Assembly (NCBI GenBank): GCA_036513415.1
Contig: DATBZA010000024.1
Location: 1-64,000 of the forward strand
Direction: 5' to 3'
DNA: 64,000 bases
Source: 40CM-4-68-19 sp036513415
GTDB lineage: Bacteria > Myxococcota > Myxococcia > Myxococcales > 40CM-4-68-19
Position 1 is the first letter of the stretch, and each line of letters starts with the position of its first letter. Under the pieces are notes generated by a model. It did no database searches. It was not told where the DNA came from and worked only from the letters and a program-made list of their open reading frames with translations. This document shows, in pieces, positions 1 to 7,494 of the stretch. The translations under genes were made by a program, and so were the position numbers.

Positions 1-189
1 GCCCCGCCTGGGGAGCCGGTCCAGGAAGCTGGCGGTGATCCGGTGCCTCCCGATGATCTCTCCAGCGGAACCGGGCACGTGGACCAGCGTGAAGACGTCG
101 GCCTCGGGGTAGAGCAGGCAGAGCTGCTCCAGCACCCGCTCACCGCCGCGCAGGCCGTTGAGCCAGTCGTGGACGAGCGCGACCTTCAC
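1..189 (-). CDS. Glycosyltransferase, N-terminal 63 residues (gene runs off the left edge)
   Basis: Only the first 63 codons are present. The translation opens with a GTG start and MKVALVHDWLNGLRGGERVL, the typical first strand and G-x-x-G-G-E loop of GT4-type (GT-B fold) glycosyltransferases that build capsule or O-antigen. The start overlaps the stop of the upstream gene by 4 bases (GTGA), so both belong to one operon. Substrate and the rest of the protein cannot be seen. The family call rests on the N-terminal motif alone. Confidence 0.75.
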   Translation of the reverse strand, partial: MKVALVHDWLNGLRGGERVLEQLCLLYPEADVFTLVHVPGSAGEIIGRHRITASFLDRLPRRG

Positions 190-1157
190 CGCGCAGCCTC
201 CCGGTAGACCTCGGCGTGCAGCCACGCGCAGCGATCCCAGCGAAAGGCGCTCGCCCGCTCCAGTCCCTTGCGGGAGAGCTCGTCGCGGAGCGCGCGATCG
301 CGGAGGAGGCGCCGGATCAGGACGTGCAGCGCGGCGGCGTCGCCGCGCGGGAAATGAAGCGCGGCGCCGCCGGACACCTCCACCAGGGCCGGATCGTCGC
401 TGGCGATGCTCGGCGTCCCGCAGGCCATGGCCTCCGCCAAGGGAAAGCCGAATCCCTCGTAGAGCGAGGGCAGCACGAGCACCGCGGCGCCGCGGTAGAG
501 CGCGAGCAGCTCGTCGTCCCCGAGGTATCCGTGTCCGGGCCCGGCGAGCTTCAGCTCGACGTCTTGCGGCAGCGCCGCCCGCAAGGTGGGAAGGCCCTTT
601 CGTGGCCCGTCGTCGCCGACGTAGAGGACGAATGCTCTTCGCGGAACGTCCCCGGGCACGAAGCGCGCGTCTACGCCGTGATGGATGACCCGGACCCGGT
701 CGCGCCGAACGCCGAGGTGCTCGACGACTTCCCGGCCGATGGCCTCGGTGGGGACGATCACGCGAGCCGCGGAGCGCGCCCGGCGCAGCTTCCTGGCGAA
801 ATGCCGCGCCCGCGCCGGCTCCTGGGTGTGCGGATGCAGCAGCGTGGAGAGATCGTGCACGGTCACCACCACCGGGCCGGAGAACGCCGGCGCGACGTGG
901 TTCGTCTCGTGGTACACGCTGGGCCGCTCGCGCAGGAGGGTCGCCGCGCGTGCGGCATCGGCGAGCGGGTACGCGAACGGAAGCCGCTTGACGAGGCCAC
1001 GGATTCCCCGGGCCGGCGCGCCGGGAAGGAAGAGCGGGCGTGCGCGGACTCCGTCGGGCTTCGCGGCGGCCAGGGCGTCCAGGAGGCCCGCGATGTAGCG
1101 CCCGACCCCGGTCCGGGCGGCGGCGAGAGGAGCGGCGTTGATTCCCACGTCGAGCAA
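186..1157 (-). CDS. GT4-family glycosyltransferase
   Basis: A 323-residue GT-B glycosyltransferase, probably acting on a lipid-linked glycan at the inner face of the cytoplasmic membrane. The N-terminal G-x-G-R-Y-I motif and the C-terminal donor-binding segment EGFGFPLAEAMACGTPS (E-x7-E motif, about residues 245-265) define the GT4 family. I chose a TTG start (1157) because homologous proteins begin LDVGINA; a GTG two codons further in is the alternative. Any longer reading upstream is non-homologous and runs antisense to the divergent gene. It shares a GTGA overlap with the next glycosyltransferase. The start region overlaps that of the divergent GT2 gene by about 20 bp. Donor sugar unknown. 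Confidence 0.85.
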   Translation of the reverse strand: MLDVGINAAPLAAARTGVGRYIAGLLDALAAAKPDGVRARPLFLPGAPARGIRGLVKRLPFAYPLADAARAATLLRERPSVYHETNHVAPAFSGPVVVTVHDLSTLLHPHTQEPARARHFARKLRRARSAARVIVPTEAIGREVVEHLGVRRDRVRVIHHGVDARFVPGDVPRRAFVLYVGDDGPRKGLPTLRAALPQDVELKLAGPGHGYLGDDELLALYRGAAVLVLPSLYEGFGFPLAEAMACGTPSIASDDPALVEVSGGAALHFPRGDAAALHVLIRRLLRDRALRDELSRKGLERASAFRWDRCAWLHAEVYREAAR

Positions 1158-2094
1158 GGGACCCGAGGGTGTAGCACAGCGCCCCCTGGTCCACGCCGTG
1201 GTCGTGAGCTGGAACGGCGCGCATCTGTTGGGGGATTGCCTCGCGGCGCTCCGGCGGCAGGACGCGCAGGCGCGCATGCGCCTGGTCGTGGTAGACAACG
1301 CGTCGACGGACGGGACCGCGGAGCTGCTCGCGCGCGAGTTCCCCGAGGTGGAGCACCTCCGACTCGCGGACAATTTGGGGTATGGCCGGGCCAACAACGA
1401 AGCCTTGAGGCGGGCGCTCGAGGCTGGCGCGGAGTTCGTCGCGCTGGTCAACAACGACGTGGAGGTCGGGCACGGCTGGCTCGGCAGCCTGCTGGAGGCG
1501 GCGCGCGCGCATCCGGAGGCCGGCCTCTTCACCGGAACCCTGCTCTTCCGCGACGAGGAGGTGGTGAACTCGACCGGGCTCGAGCTCGACCGGCTCGGGC
1601 GCGCCCGCGATCGCGACTTCCGCCTGCCGCTCGCCCGTCTCGCCCGTCGCGACGGACCGGTCGTCGGAGTGAGCGGCGGGGCGGCCCTGATCCGGTCCAG
1701 CCTGCTGCGGGAGATCGGGCTCTTCGATCCCGCGTACTTCGCGTACTACGAGGACGTGGATCTGTCGCTGCGCGCCAAGGCGGCCGGTCAACAGTCCTGG
1801 TATGTGCGGGCCGCCACCGCCCGTCATAGGTTCGGGGCCTCGTTCGGCCCGGGCTCCGCGCGGCAGCGCTACCTGCTCGGCGTGGGTCACCTGCGCACTG
1901 TCGCAAGGCACCAGCCGCCGCTCAAGGCCGCGGCGCTGGTTCCGCTGACGATGCTCTACCGTGCCGCGGTGAAGGCGCCGCTCGAGCTGCTGCGGCTCCG
2001 CCCGGCCCTCGCCTGGGCCGAGCTTCGCGCGGCGGCCGCGGGCGGTGCGGCGGCGCTGCGTGCGCTCAGCGGTAGATCACGAGCGCCGCGGTGA
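1138..2094 (+). CDS. GT2-family glycosyltransferase (rhamnosyltransferase-like)
   Basis: About 318 residues. It shows the GT-A fold motifs of family 2: VVSWNGAHLL at the N-terminus, VVDNASTDGT (nucleotide-binding Asp), VNNDVE (DxD-like) near residue 103, and a YFAYYEDVDLSLRAK segment that is typical of bacterial rhamnosyltransferase-like GT2 enzymes. A C-terminal amphipathic/hydrophobic stretch may attach it to the membrane. The TTG start at 1138 has a GAGAGG ribosome site but lies inside the 5' end of the divergent gene; GTG at 1198 is an alternative that would truncate the first strand. The 3' end overlaps the UbiA-type gene tail-to-tail by 29 bp. The neighbouring dTDP-sugar genes make a rhamnose-like donor plausible, but this is inference. 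Confidence 0.85.
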   Translation: MIPTSSKGPEGVAQRPLVHAVVVSWNGAHLLGDCLAALRRQDAQARMRLVVVDNASTDGTAELLAREFPEVEHLRLADNLGYGRANNEALRRALEAGAEFVALVNNDVEVGHGWLGSLLEAARAHPEAGLFTGTLLFRDEEVVNSTGLELDRLGRARDRDFRLPLARLARRDGPVVGVSGGAALIRSSLLREIGLFDPAYFAYYEDVDLSLRAKAAGQQSWYVRAATARHRFGASFGPGSARQRYLLGVGHLRTVARHQPPLKAAALVPLTMLYRAAVKAPLELLRLRPALAWAELRAAAAGGAAALRALSGRSRAPR

Positions 2095-2938
2095 CGCCCC
2101 AGGCGAGCAGGGCCATCCAGAGCGGGCGATCCTGGACCAGGAGGTTGCCCGGATCCCCGCCCGCGTCCTGGCGCACGACGTGGTGCTGATAGCGGAACAG
2201 CGCGTAGATCACGAAGGGCACCGTGTAGACCAGATCGGTGGTCCGGAAGTGCTCTACGGTGCGGGGCGACTGGGTGTAGATCGCGTAGGAGACGATGGCG
2301 GCCGCCGCCAGCGCGGTCAGCCAGCTGTCCACCAGCGCCAGGCTGTAGTGCCCGAGCGCCGCCCGGTGGATGGTCGCGTCCTGCCCCAGCAGCACCAGCT
2401 CCGAGCGCCTCTTGCCCAGGGCGAGAAAGAGCGACAGCAAGAACGAGCAGACCAGCAGCCAGGGCGAGATCTCCGCGTCGATGCAGGCTGCGCCCGCCAC
2501 TGCCCGGAGCACGAATCCGGCGGCCACGGTCATGACGTCGAGCAGGAAGACGCGCTTCAGCCAGAAGCTGTAGGCGAAACTCGAAGCCAGATACGCCGCG
2601 GTGATGGCCAGGGTGGCGCGGTTGAGCAGCGCGGCGACGACCAGCGCCCCGGCGGCAAGCGCCAGGGACGCGGCGACCGCGATCGCCGGGGACAGCCGGC
2701 CCGATGCGACGGGCCGGAGGCGCTTGAGCGGATGATGCGCGTCGGACGCGCGATCGACGACGTCGTTGACCAGGTAAACGGCGCTGGAAGCGGCGCAGAA
2801 CAGCGCGAAGCAGGAGAGCACGCGCAGCTGCGCAGGGCGCTCGAAGAGCCTGCCGGCGAAGACGATCCCCGCCAGCACGAACACGTTCTTGCTCCACTGG
2901 CGCGGGCGCATCGCCGCGATGAGCGGTGGCAGTGTCAT
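2066..2938 (-). CDS. UbiA-family prenyltransferase, probable decaprenyl-phosphate phosphoribosyltransferase
   Basis: A 290-residue integral membrane protein with about eight to nine hydrophobic segments. The first Asp-rich motif, NDVVDRASD (around residue 58), is the UbiA-family Mg/diphosphate site. The N-terminal MRPRQWSKNVFVLAG is characteristic of the DPPR-synthase branch (Rv3806c type), which transfers 5-phosphoribose from PRPP to polyprenyl phosphate. Directly upstream lie homologues of DprE2 and DprE1, the next two enzymes of the same pathway, which supports this substrate over quinone or heme precursors. An 80-bp gap separates it from dprE2. The phosphatase expected between transferase and epimerase (Rv3807c-like) is not in the window. 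Confidence 0.85.
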   Translation of the reverse strand: MTLPPLIAAMRPRQWSKNVFVLAGIVFAGRLFERPAQLRVLSCFALFCAASSAVYLVNDVVDRASDAHHPLKRLRPVASGRLSPAIAVAASLALAAGALVVAALLNRATLAITAAYLASSFAYSFWLKRVFLLDVMTVAAGFVLRAVAGAACIDAEISPWLLVCSFLLSLFLALGKRRSELVLLGQDATIHRAALGHYSLALVDSWLTALAAAAIVSYAIYTQSPRTVEHFRTTDLVYTVPFVIYALFRYQHHVVRQDAGGDPGNLLVQDRPLWMALLAWGVTAALVIYR

Positions 2939-3018
2939 GGGCTGGAACGCATCTCATAACCCATGTCGCGAGTAACCGCGCTCAAGCGTAGCCCCTAAGC
3001 CACCCCCGGTGGCCGGGG

Positions 3019-3729
3019 CTAGAAAGTCAGCCGCTTGAAGACGCGTTCCGGCAGCGACTTCACCACCAGCATGATGAACCGCCACCACCACGGCAAGTAG
3101 ACGACGCCATCGCGGCCGGAGTCCACCGCCCGGACCACGCCGGCGCCCACCTCCGCGGCGCTGGCGAACAGCGGCGTCTTGGGCAGCGCGGCCGTCATCG
3201 GCGTGTCGACGAATCCGGGCTTCAGGGTGAGAACCCGCACTCCGGCGGGCCCCAGCCGCTGGCGAAGGGCCGAGAGCATCGAGTCGAGGCCGGCCTTGGA
3301 GGCGCCGTAGACGCCCACCTTGGCGCGCCCTCGGTCGCCCGCGACCGACGAGAGGGCCGCGATGCAGGCGCCCCGGCGCAGATGCGGCGCCAGCAGGGTC
3401 AGCAGCCGCACCGGCGCCACCAAATTCGTGCGCAGGACCAGCTCGGCATAGTCGGGGTCGGTGTCGCGCCGCTGAGGATCTCCGAGGATCCCCTGGGCGA
3501 GCAACATCACGTCCGCCGGAGCTGCCCGCTCCAAAAGGCCCGGGTGGTCCTGGTTGAGGTCCTGCACCAGCGTCTCCACCTGGGCTCCCCGCGTCCGCAA
3601 GTCGTCCGCGACCGCGGCGATCTTCTGCGGGTCGCGCGCCACCAGCAGGATCTCCGCCCCCCGCTCCGCCCAGATCCGCGCGGCCGCCTGCGCGATCGCG
3701 GAGGTGGCGCCGAGCACGACGACCTTCAC
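3019..3729 (-). CDS. dprE2: DprE2-like SDR: decaprenylphosphoryl-2-keto-ribose reductase
   Basis: A 236-residue short-chain dehydrogenase. The NAD(P)-binding GATSAIAQAAAR begins at residue 6, the catalytic Ser lies in ALSSVAG, and YGASK is the YxxxK pair. The C-terminal hydrophobic stretch with WWWRFIMLVVKSLP is a feature of DprE2-type reductases and suggests membrane contact. With DprE1 it epimerises C2 of polyprenyl-phospho-ribose to give the arabinose donor. The GTG start overlaps the dprE1 stop (GTGA), so the two partners are translationally coupled. The call as DprE2 rather than a generic SDR rests on this coupling as well as on the sequence. Confidence 0.85.
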   Translation of the reverse strand: MKVVVLGATSAIAQAAARIWAERGAEILLVARDPQKIAAVADDLRTRGAQVETLVQDLNQDHPGLLERAAPADVMLLAQGILGDPQRRDTDPDYAELVLRTNLVAPVRLLTLLAPHLRRGACIAALSSVAGDRGRAKVGVYGASKAGLDSMLSALRQRLGPAGVRVLTLKPGFVDTPMTAALPKTPLFASAAEVGAGVVRAVDSGRDGVVYLPWWWRFIMLVVKSLPERVFKRLTF

Positions 3730-4970
3730 TGCGTCACCCGCCGCCAGAACGACGACGAGAAGCCCGGATCCAGGTGCCGGGCAAACTCCGGCAACCGGGG
3801 ATACGAGCGCGCGAACGCTTCCTTCGACATCCGCGCATCCTTGGCCGGATAGAGGGCGCCGCCGGCATCGATCGCGAGGCGCTCCAGCCGCGCGAAGTGG
3901 GCGAAGGTCTCCTCTCCGCGGTTCGGCAGATCCAGCGCCAACGTGAACCCCGGGCGTGGGAACGAGAGCGTCCCGGGAGACGGGATGGCACCGAACCGCT
4001 TCAGCACCGTCAGCGGCGAAGGCGGCGGATCGCGCAGGATCTCGCGGAGCGCCTCGCGCGTGGGCACGACGCACTGGAACTGCAGGAAGCCGCGCCGGCC
4101 GTAGAGACGGTTCCAGCGGGAGACTGCGTCCAGCGGAAAGAAGAAGCTGTCCCAGTGCTGGAGTCGCGCGCGGCCGCCGAGCTTCTGCGCCGCGTAATAC
4201 GCGGCGTTGAAGGCGCGCACCGTCGCGCCGTTGACCACCGGCATCTCCAAGGGCACGGCCGCCCGGGCGCGCGGCGCCCGCGGCGAGCCCGGGGCATGGT
4301 CGCCGCGGAAGAAGATGCCCCGCAGAGCGCTGGAGAAGACGTCGAGCCAGGCCACGGTGTATTCGCACTGGCCGTCGCTTTCGTCCGAGAGGGCGAGGAA
4401 TTCGTCCAGCCCGGCGAAGGGGATGGCCTCCGTGCGCACGGCCGCCACCGGAATCGGCCGCAGCGCGATCTCGGCCCAGGTGATCAGGCCGGTGAGGCCC
4501 AGGCCGCCGATGGTGGCCGCGAAGAGCTCGTCGCCGGGCCCGAGCTCCAGCCTCTGCCCGTCCGAGCGGAGCAGCTCGAGCCGGCGAACGTGCCCGCCGA
4601 ACGTCCCCGCCCGGTGGTGGTTCTTGCCGTGGATGTCGTTGGCGATCGCGCCGCCCACCGAGACGTGCTTGGTGCCGGGCACCACCGGGAGGAACAGTCC
4701 GCGCGGGACCACCAGCCTCAGGATCTCGCCCAGCGTCACTCCGGCCTCGCAGCGCAGGATGCCCGACTGGGGGTCCAGCGAAACGAATCGGTCGAGTCCC
4801 GCGGTCCGCAGCAGGGTCCCGCCGTCGTTCAGGCACGAATCGCCGTAGCTCCGACCCTGCCCGTAAGCGAGCAGCGGCCGCGTCGCCGGCAGCAAGAGAG
4901 CCGCGCGCCAGGCGAGCGGCACTTCACGGGCGTGCGTTGCCTGCGGGTACCGGCCCCACGACTCAGTCAC
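3726..4970 (-). CDS. dprE1: DprE1-like FAD oxidoreductase: decaprenylphosphoryl-ribose 2'-oxidase
   Basis: A 414-residue VAO/PCMH-type flavoenzyme that would oxidise polyprenyl-phospho-ribose at C2. FAD-binding motifs seen: GQGRSYGDSCLN (residues 37-48) and GGAIANDIHGKNHH (106-119). FFFPLDAVSRWNRLYGRRGF (277-294) and YPAKDAR (374-380) match the mycobacterial enzyme; Lys377 corresponds to the active-site Lys418 of M. tuberculosis DprE1. At the position of the benzothiazinone-reactive Cys387 (NICVDFP) this protein has LALDLP, that is Ala345. It lies 12 bp after the desaturase stop and overlaps dprE2. The length is somewhat shorter than the roughly 460-residue mycobacterial protein. Confidence 0.9.
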   Translation of the reverse strand: MTESWGRYPQATHAREVPLAWRAALLLPATRPLLAYGQGRSYGDSCLNDGGTLLRTAGLDRFVSLDPQSGILRCEAGVTLGEILRLVVPRGLFLPVVPGTKHVSVGGAIANDIHGKNHHRAGTFGGHVRRLELLRSDGQRLELGPGDELFAATIGGLGLTGLITWAEIALRPIPVAAVRTEAIPFAGLDEFLALSDESDGQCEYTVAWLDVFSSALRGIFFRGDHAPGSPRAPRARAAVPLEMPVVNGATVRAFNAAYYAAQKLGGRARLQHWDSFFFPLDAVSRWNRLYGRRGFLQFQCVVPTREALREILRDPPPSPLTVLKRFGAIPSPGTLSFPRPGFTLALDLPNRGEETFAHFARLERLAIDAGGALYPAKDARMSKEAFARSYPRLPEFARHLDPGFSSSFWRRVTQ

Positions 4971-4982
4971 GCCGCGGTCTTA

Positions 4983-5750
4983 TCACGCAGCCTTGCGGAT
5001 CGGCTCCAGGAACGCCGCGCGCTGGGGCGTGCGGAGGGCGACGATGCGCGCGGCCACGAGCAGCCTGAGCACCTGCCAGCCCGGATCGATCTCGAACCAC
5101 CGCGCAGCGAAGTCCGGGCTCGCGCCCCACTTGTGGTGGTTGTTCTGGAACAGCTCCCCCATGGTGAGGAAGTCGAAGGGGAGTGTGTTGCGGCTTTTGT
5201 CGCCGTTGTCGAAGTTCTGGTAGCCGTACTTGTGGCCGGCCCAGTTCACGATCGCGCCGTGCACCGGCCCGAGCACGAAGTGGAACGGGAGCATGAAGGC
5301 GATCTGCCACCAGTGCGTGGCGAAGGCGAGATAGAAGAGCGAGTACGCCGCTCCGAAAGCGATCCGCGTCGGCCAGGCGTCCGCGAAGCGCTCCAGCCAG
5401 GGCCACTCGGGGACGTCGCCGTCGAAGCGCGGCTCCGGCGCAACCCGGCGGTGCGCATAGTCCGAATACCGCTTCTTCGTCTTCCACATCATCGTCGCCG
5501 CGTTCGAATGCAGCCAGGGAGTATGCGGGTCCCGGTCGGTGTCGCTGTATGCATGGTGCTCGCGGTGCAGGATCGCGTAGGCGCGTGGGTCGAGGTACGA
5601 GCTGCCCTGCACCAGGAAGGCGAGGAAGTGCAGCACCCGCTCCGTGCGCTTGGGCATGGTGTACATCTTGTGCGCGGCGTAGCGGTGCTGGAACAGGCTC
5701 TGGAAGAGCACGCTCAAGAGCCAATGAGAGATGAAAAACGCGTAGACCAA
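4983..5750 (-). CDS. Membrane fatty-acid (acyl-CoA/acyl-lipid) desaturase
   Basis: A 255-residue membrane di-iron desaturase of the OLE1/DesC type. The three histidine clusters are present: HRYAAH (about residue 22), HREHH (about 62) and QNNHHKWG (about 205). Hydrophobic pairs flank them. It would introduce a cis double bond into a saturated acyl chain using O2. The TTG start is supported by a GGAGG site 6 bases upstream. It is the first gene of the run desaturase-dprE1-dprE2-ubiA. A direct repeat of CTGTCATC sits 35-53 bp upstream. Why a desaturase precedes sugar-epimerase genes is unclear; adjusting the acyl part of a glycolipid is one guess. Confidence 0.88.
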   Translation of the reverse strand: MVYAFFISHWLLSVLFQSLFQHRYAAHKMYTMPKRTERVLHFLAFLVQGSSYLDPRAYAILHREHHAYSDTDRDPHTPWLHSNAATMMWKTKKRYSDYAHRRVAPEPRFDGDVPEWPWLERFADAWPTRIAFGAAYSLFYLAFATHWWQIAFMLPFHFVLGPVHGAIVNWAGHKYGYQNFDNGDKSRNTLPFDFLTMGELFQNNHHKWGASPDFAARWFEIDPGWQVLRLLVAARIVALRTPQRAAFLEPIRKAA

Positions 5751-5784
5751 GCTGCCTCCGGGTTGTGTCCCAGATAACGCGGCA

Positions 5785-5803
5785 CTGTCATCGCGCTGTC
5801 ATC
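5785..5803 (-). promoter_or_regulatory. Candidate operator: CTGTCATC direct repeat with an 11-bp period
   Basis: Two exact CTGTCATC copies start at 5785 and 5796, one helical turn apart, upstream of the desaturase TTG start at 5750. On the coding (minus) strand they read GATGACAG twice, and the copies contain ATGACA, which resembles a -35 box, followed downstream by TTATCT. This spacing is typical of tandem regulator half-sites. No regulator can be named. Confidence 0.35.
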
Positions 5804-5878
5804 CGATCACCGATCGAGATTCGCGCGGGTGCGTCCGGGTGAGGCGCCGGACGGCGCGTTGGACGAGCGGGCGGCGGA

Positions 5879-6649
5879 TCAGCCCGTCTCGATCTGCGGG
5901 CCGGGCACCGGACCCCGCTCCAACTCCCGGTAGCGCTGCCAGCCCTGCTCGATCGGTCCATCGAACGCGAGCCTTCCGTGGTGCAGCACCGCGGAACGGC
6001 TGCACAGCTCCCGTGCCGCGTCGAAACTGTGCGAGACGAAGCAGAAGGTGACGCCGGCCGTGCGGAAATCGCGGATTCGCGCCTTGCACTTCTCCTGGAA
6101 CCGCTCGTCTCCCACCGCCAGCACTTCGTCGACGATCAGGATCTCGGGCTCCACGTCTTGCGCGATGGCGAACCCCAGCCGCGCGTACATGCCGGAGCTG
6201 TAGTTCTTGATCGGCATGTCGATGAAGTCGGCCAGCTCGGAGAACGCGACGATCCGGTCGAACTTCGCTTCCATCTGCTTCCGGGAGAAGCCCAGGAGCG
6301 CGCCGTTCAGGTAGATGTTGTCGCGCCCGGACAGCTCGGCATCGAACCCCGCGCCCAGCTCGATCATGGGGCTGATCCGCCCCTGCACCAGGACCTCACC
6401 CTCGCTCGGCTGCAGCACGCCCGCGATGGTCTTGAGCAGCGTGCTCTTCCCGCTGCCGTTGTGCCCGACCAGGGCGATGGTCTCGCCAGGCTCGATGGTG
6501 AGCGAGACATGGCGCAGGGCCCAGAACACCTCGGCCGTGCGCAGGTGGCGGAACCGGTTCACCACCGCTTCCTTCAGGGTGGTCACCTTCTCGCGGTACA
6601 GGCGGTACGAGACGCCGGCGTCCCGGATGCGAATCTCGCCGTTTCTCAC
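5879..6649 (-). CDS. wzt: O-antigen/teichoic-type polysaccharide ABC exporter, ATP-binding subunit (Wzt-like)
   Basis: A 256-residue ATPase subunit. Walker A GHNGSGKST (about residue 61), signature YSSGMYARLGFA (about 154), Walker B ILIVDEVLAVGDE (about 177) and the switch histidine in FVSHSFD are all visible. Families known for this type energise export of undecaprenyl-linked polysaccharide. The protein ends soon after the ATPase core, so the C-terminal carbohydrate-recognition domain of E. coli O9a-type Wzt is absent; it resembles the short TagH/KpsT/RfbE forms. The GTG start overlaps the stop of the permease gene (GTGA). Confidence 0.92.
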   Translation of the reverse strand: MRNGEIRIRDAGVSYRLYREKVTTLKEAVVNRFRHLRTAEVFWALRHVSLTIEPGETIALVGHNGSGKSTLLKTIAGVLQPSEGEVLVQGRISPMIELGAGFDAELSGRDNIYLNGALLGFSRKQMEAKFDRIVAFSELADFIDMPIKNYSSGMYARLGFAIAQDVEPEILIVDEVLAVGDERFQEKCKARIRDFRTAGVTFCFVSHSFDAARELCSRSAVLHHGRLAFDGPIEQGWQRYRELERGPVPGPQIETG

Positions 6650-7494
6650 AGGTAGTGGATGTGGCGCGGCGACAGCCGGTGGAAGATCGCGAACCCGATC
6701 GCCAGCGTCAGCGCGGATTCCAGGGAGGCGATGCCCACGGCGGAGATCGGAGGCAGACGGCCGTAGTACACCGGGTCGCGGATGAGCGGCAGCAGGTAGG
6801 TGACGGGATTCGCGCGCAGGAAGACGCGGAAGGCGCGGAACCACCACGCTTCGTGCTGGCCGAGCATCTGCAGGTCGTAGAAGACCGGCGACAGGTACAG
6901 CAGCATCTGCAAGAGGACCTCGGCGAGGTGCCGTACGTCGCGGAAGAAGACGGTGAAGGTCGAGAACAGCAGCGTCACCCCGCTGGTGAACACGGCCAGG
7001 ATGAGCAGGCCTGCCGGGACGAACAGCAGCGCCGGGGTGAAGGGTTGCCGCAGCACCGCCATCAGGAGCAGCATCGGCAACAGCGAGAGCACGAAGTTGA
7101 CCAGGTTCGATCCCACGACGGAGAGCGGGAACACCGCCTGTGGCAGCCGCACCTTGCGGATCAGTTCCTGGTTGGCGAGGATGGAGTTGAGCCCCTGCAG
7201 CACGGAAGTGCTGAAGAACAGCCAGGGGAGAAGGCCCGACAGCAGGAAGATGGCGAAGTTCCGCTGCGGGGACCTCATGATGGTCGCGAAGACGACCGTG
7301 TAGACGACCATCAGCAAGAGCGGGTTCAGCATCGTCCAGAGCAACCCCAGGACGCTGCGCTTGTAGCGCACCTTCAGCTCGCGCACGACGAGCACCGCCA
7401 CCAGCTGCCGGTACCGCAGCAGCTCGGCGAGAGCAGACCCGCGCGCGGGTGTCGGCGCAGGGGCGGCGGGCGCCCTCTCGGCCACCTCCGTCAT
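6646..7494 (-). CDS. wzm: Polysaccharide ABC exporter permease (Wzm-like)
   Basis: A 282-residue ABC-2 type permease with a soluble, Pro/Ala-rich N-terminal tail of about 25 residues and six hydrophobic segments. The segment LLRYRQLVAVLVVRELKVRY followed by GLLWTMLNPLLLM is the usual entry to the ABC-2 fold in Wzm/RfbD/KpsM permeases. It partners the ATPase encoded immediately downstream (4-base overlap). Its ATG overlaps the rfbD stop (ATGA), so sugar-nucleotide synthesis and export genes are co-transcribed. The exported glycan is presumably built by the neighbouring glycosyltransferases. Confidence 0.92.
   Translation of the reverse strand: MTEVAERAPAAPAPTPARGSALAELLRYRQLVAVLVVRELKVRYKRSVLGLLWTMLNPLLLMVVYTVVFATIMRSPQRNFAIFLLSGLLPWLFFSTSVLQGLNSILANQELIRKVRLPQAVFPLSVVGSNLVNFVLSLLPMLLLMAVLRQPFTPALLFVPAGLLILAVFTSGVTLLFSTFTVFFRDVRHLAEVLLQMLLYLSPVFYDLQMLGQHEAWWFRAFRVFLRANPVTYLLPLIRDPVYYGRLPPISAVGIASLESALTLAIGFAIFHRLSPRHIHYL

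Noticed and set aside
2999..3013. Hairpin GCCACC-CCC-GGTGGC after dprE2 as a terminator
   Set aside because: No T-run on either strand, and ubiA follows on the same strand within the probable operon.
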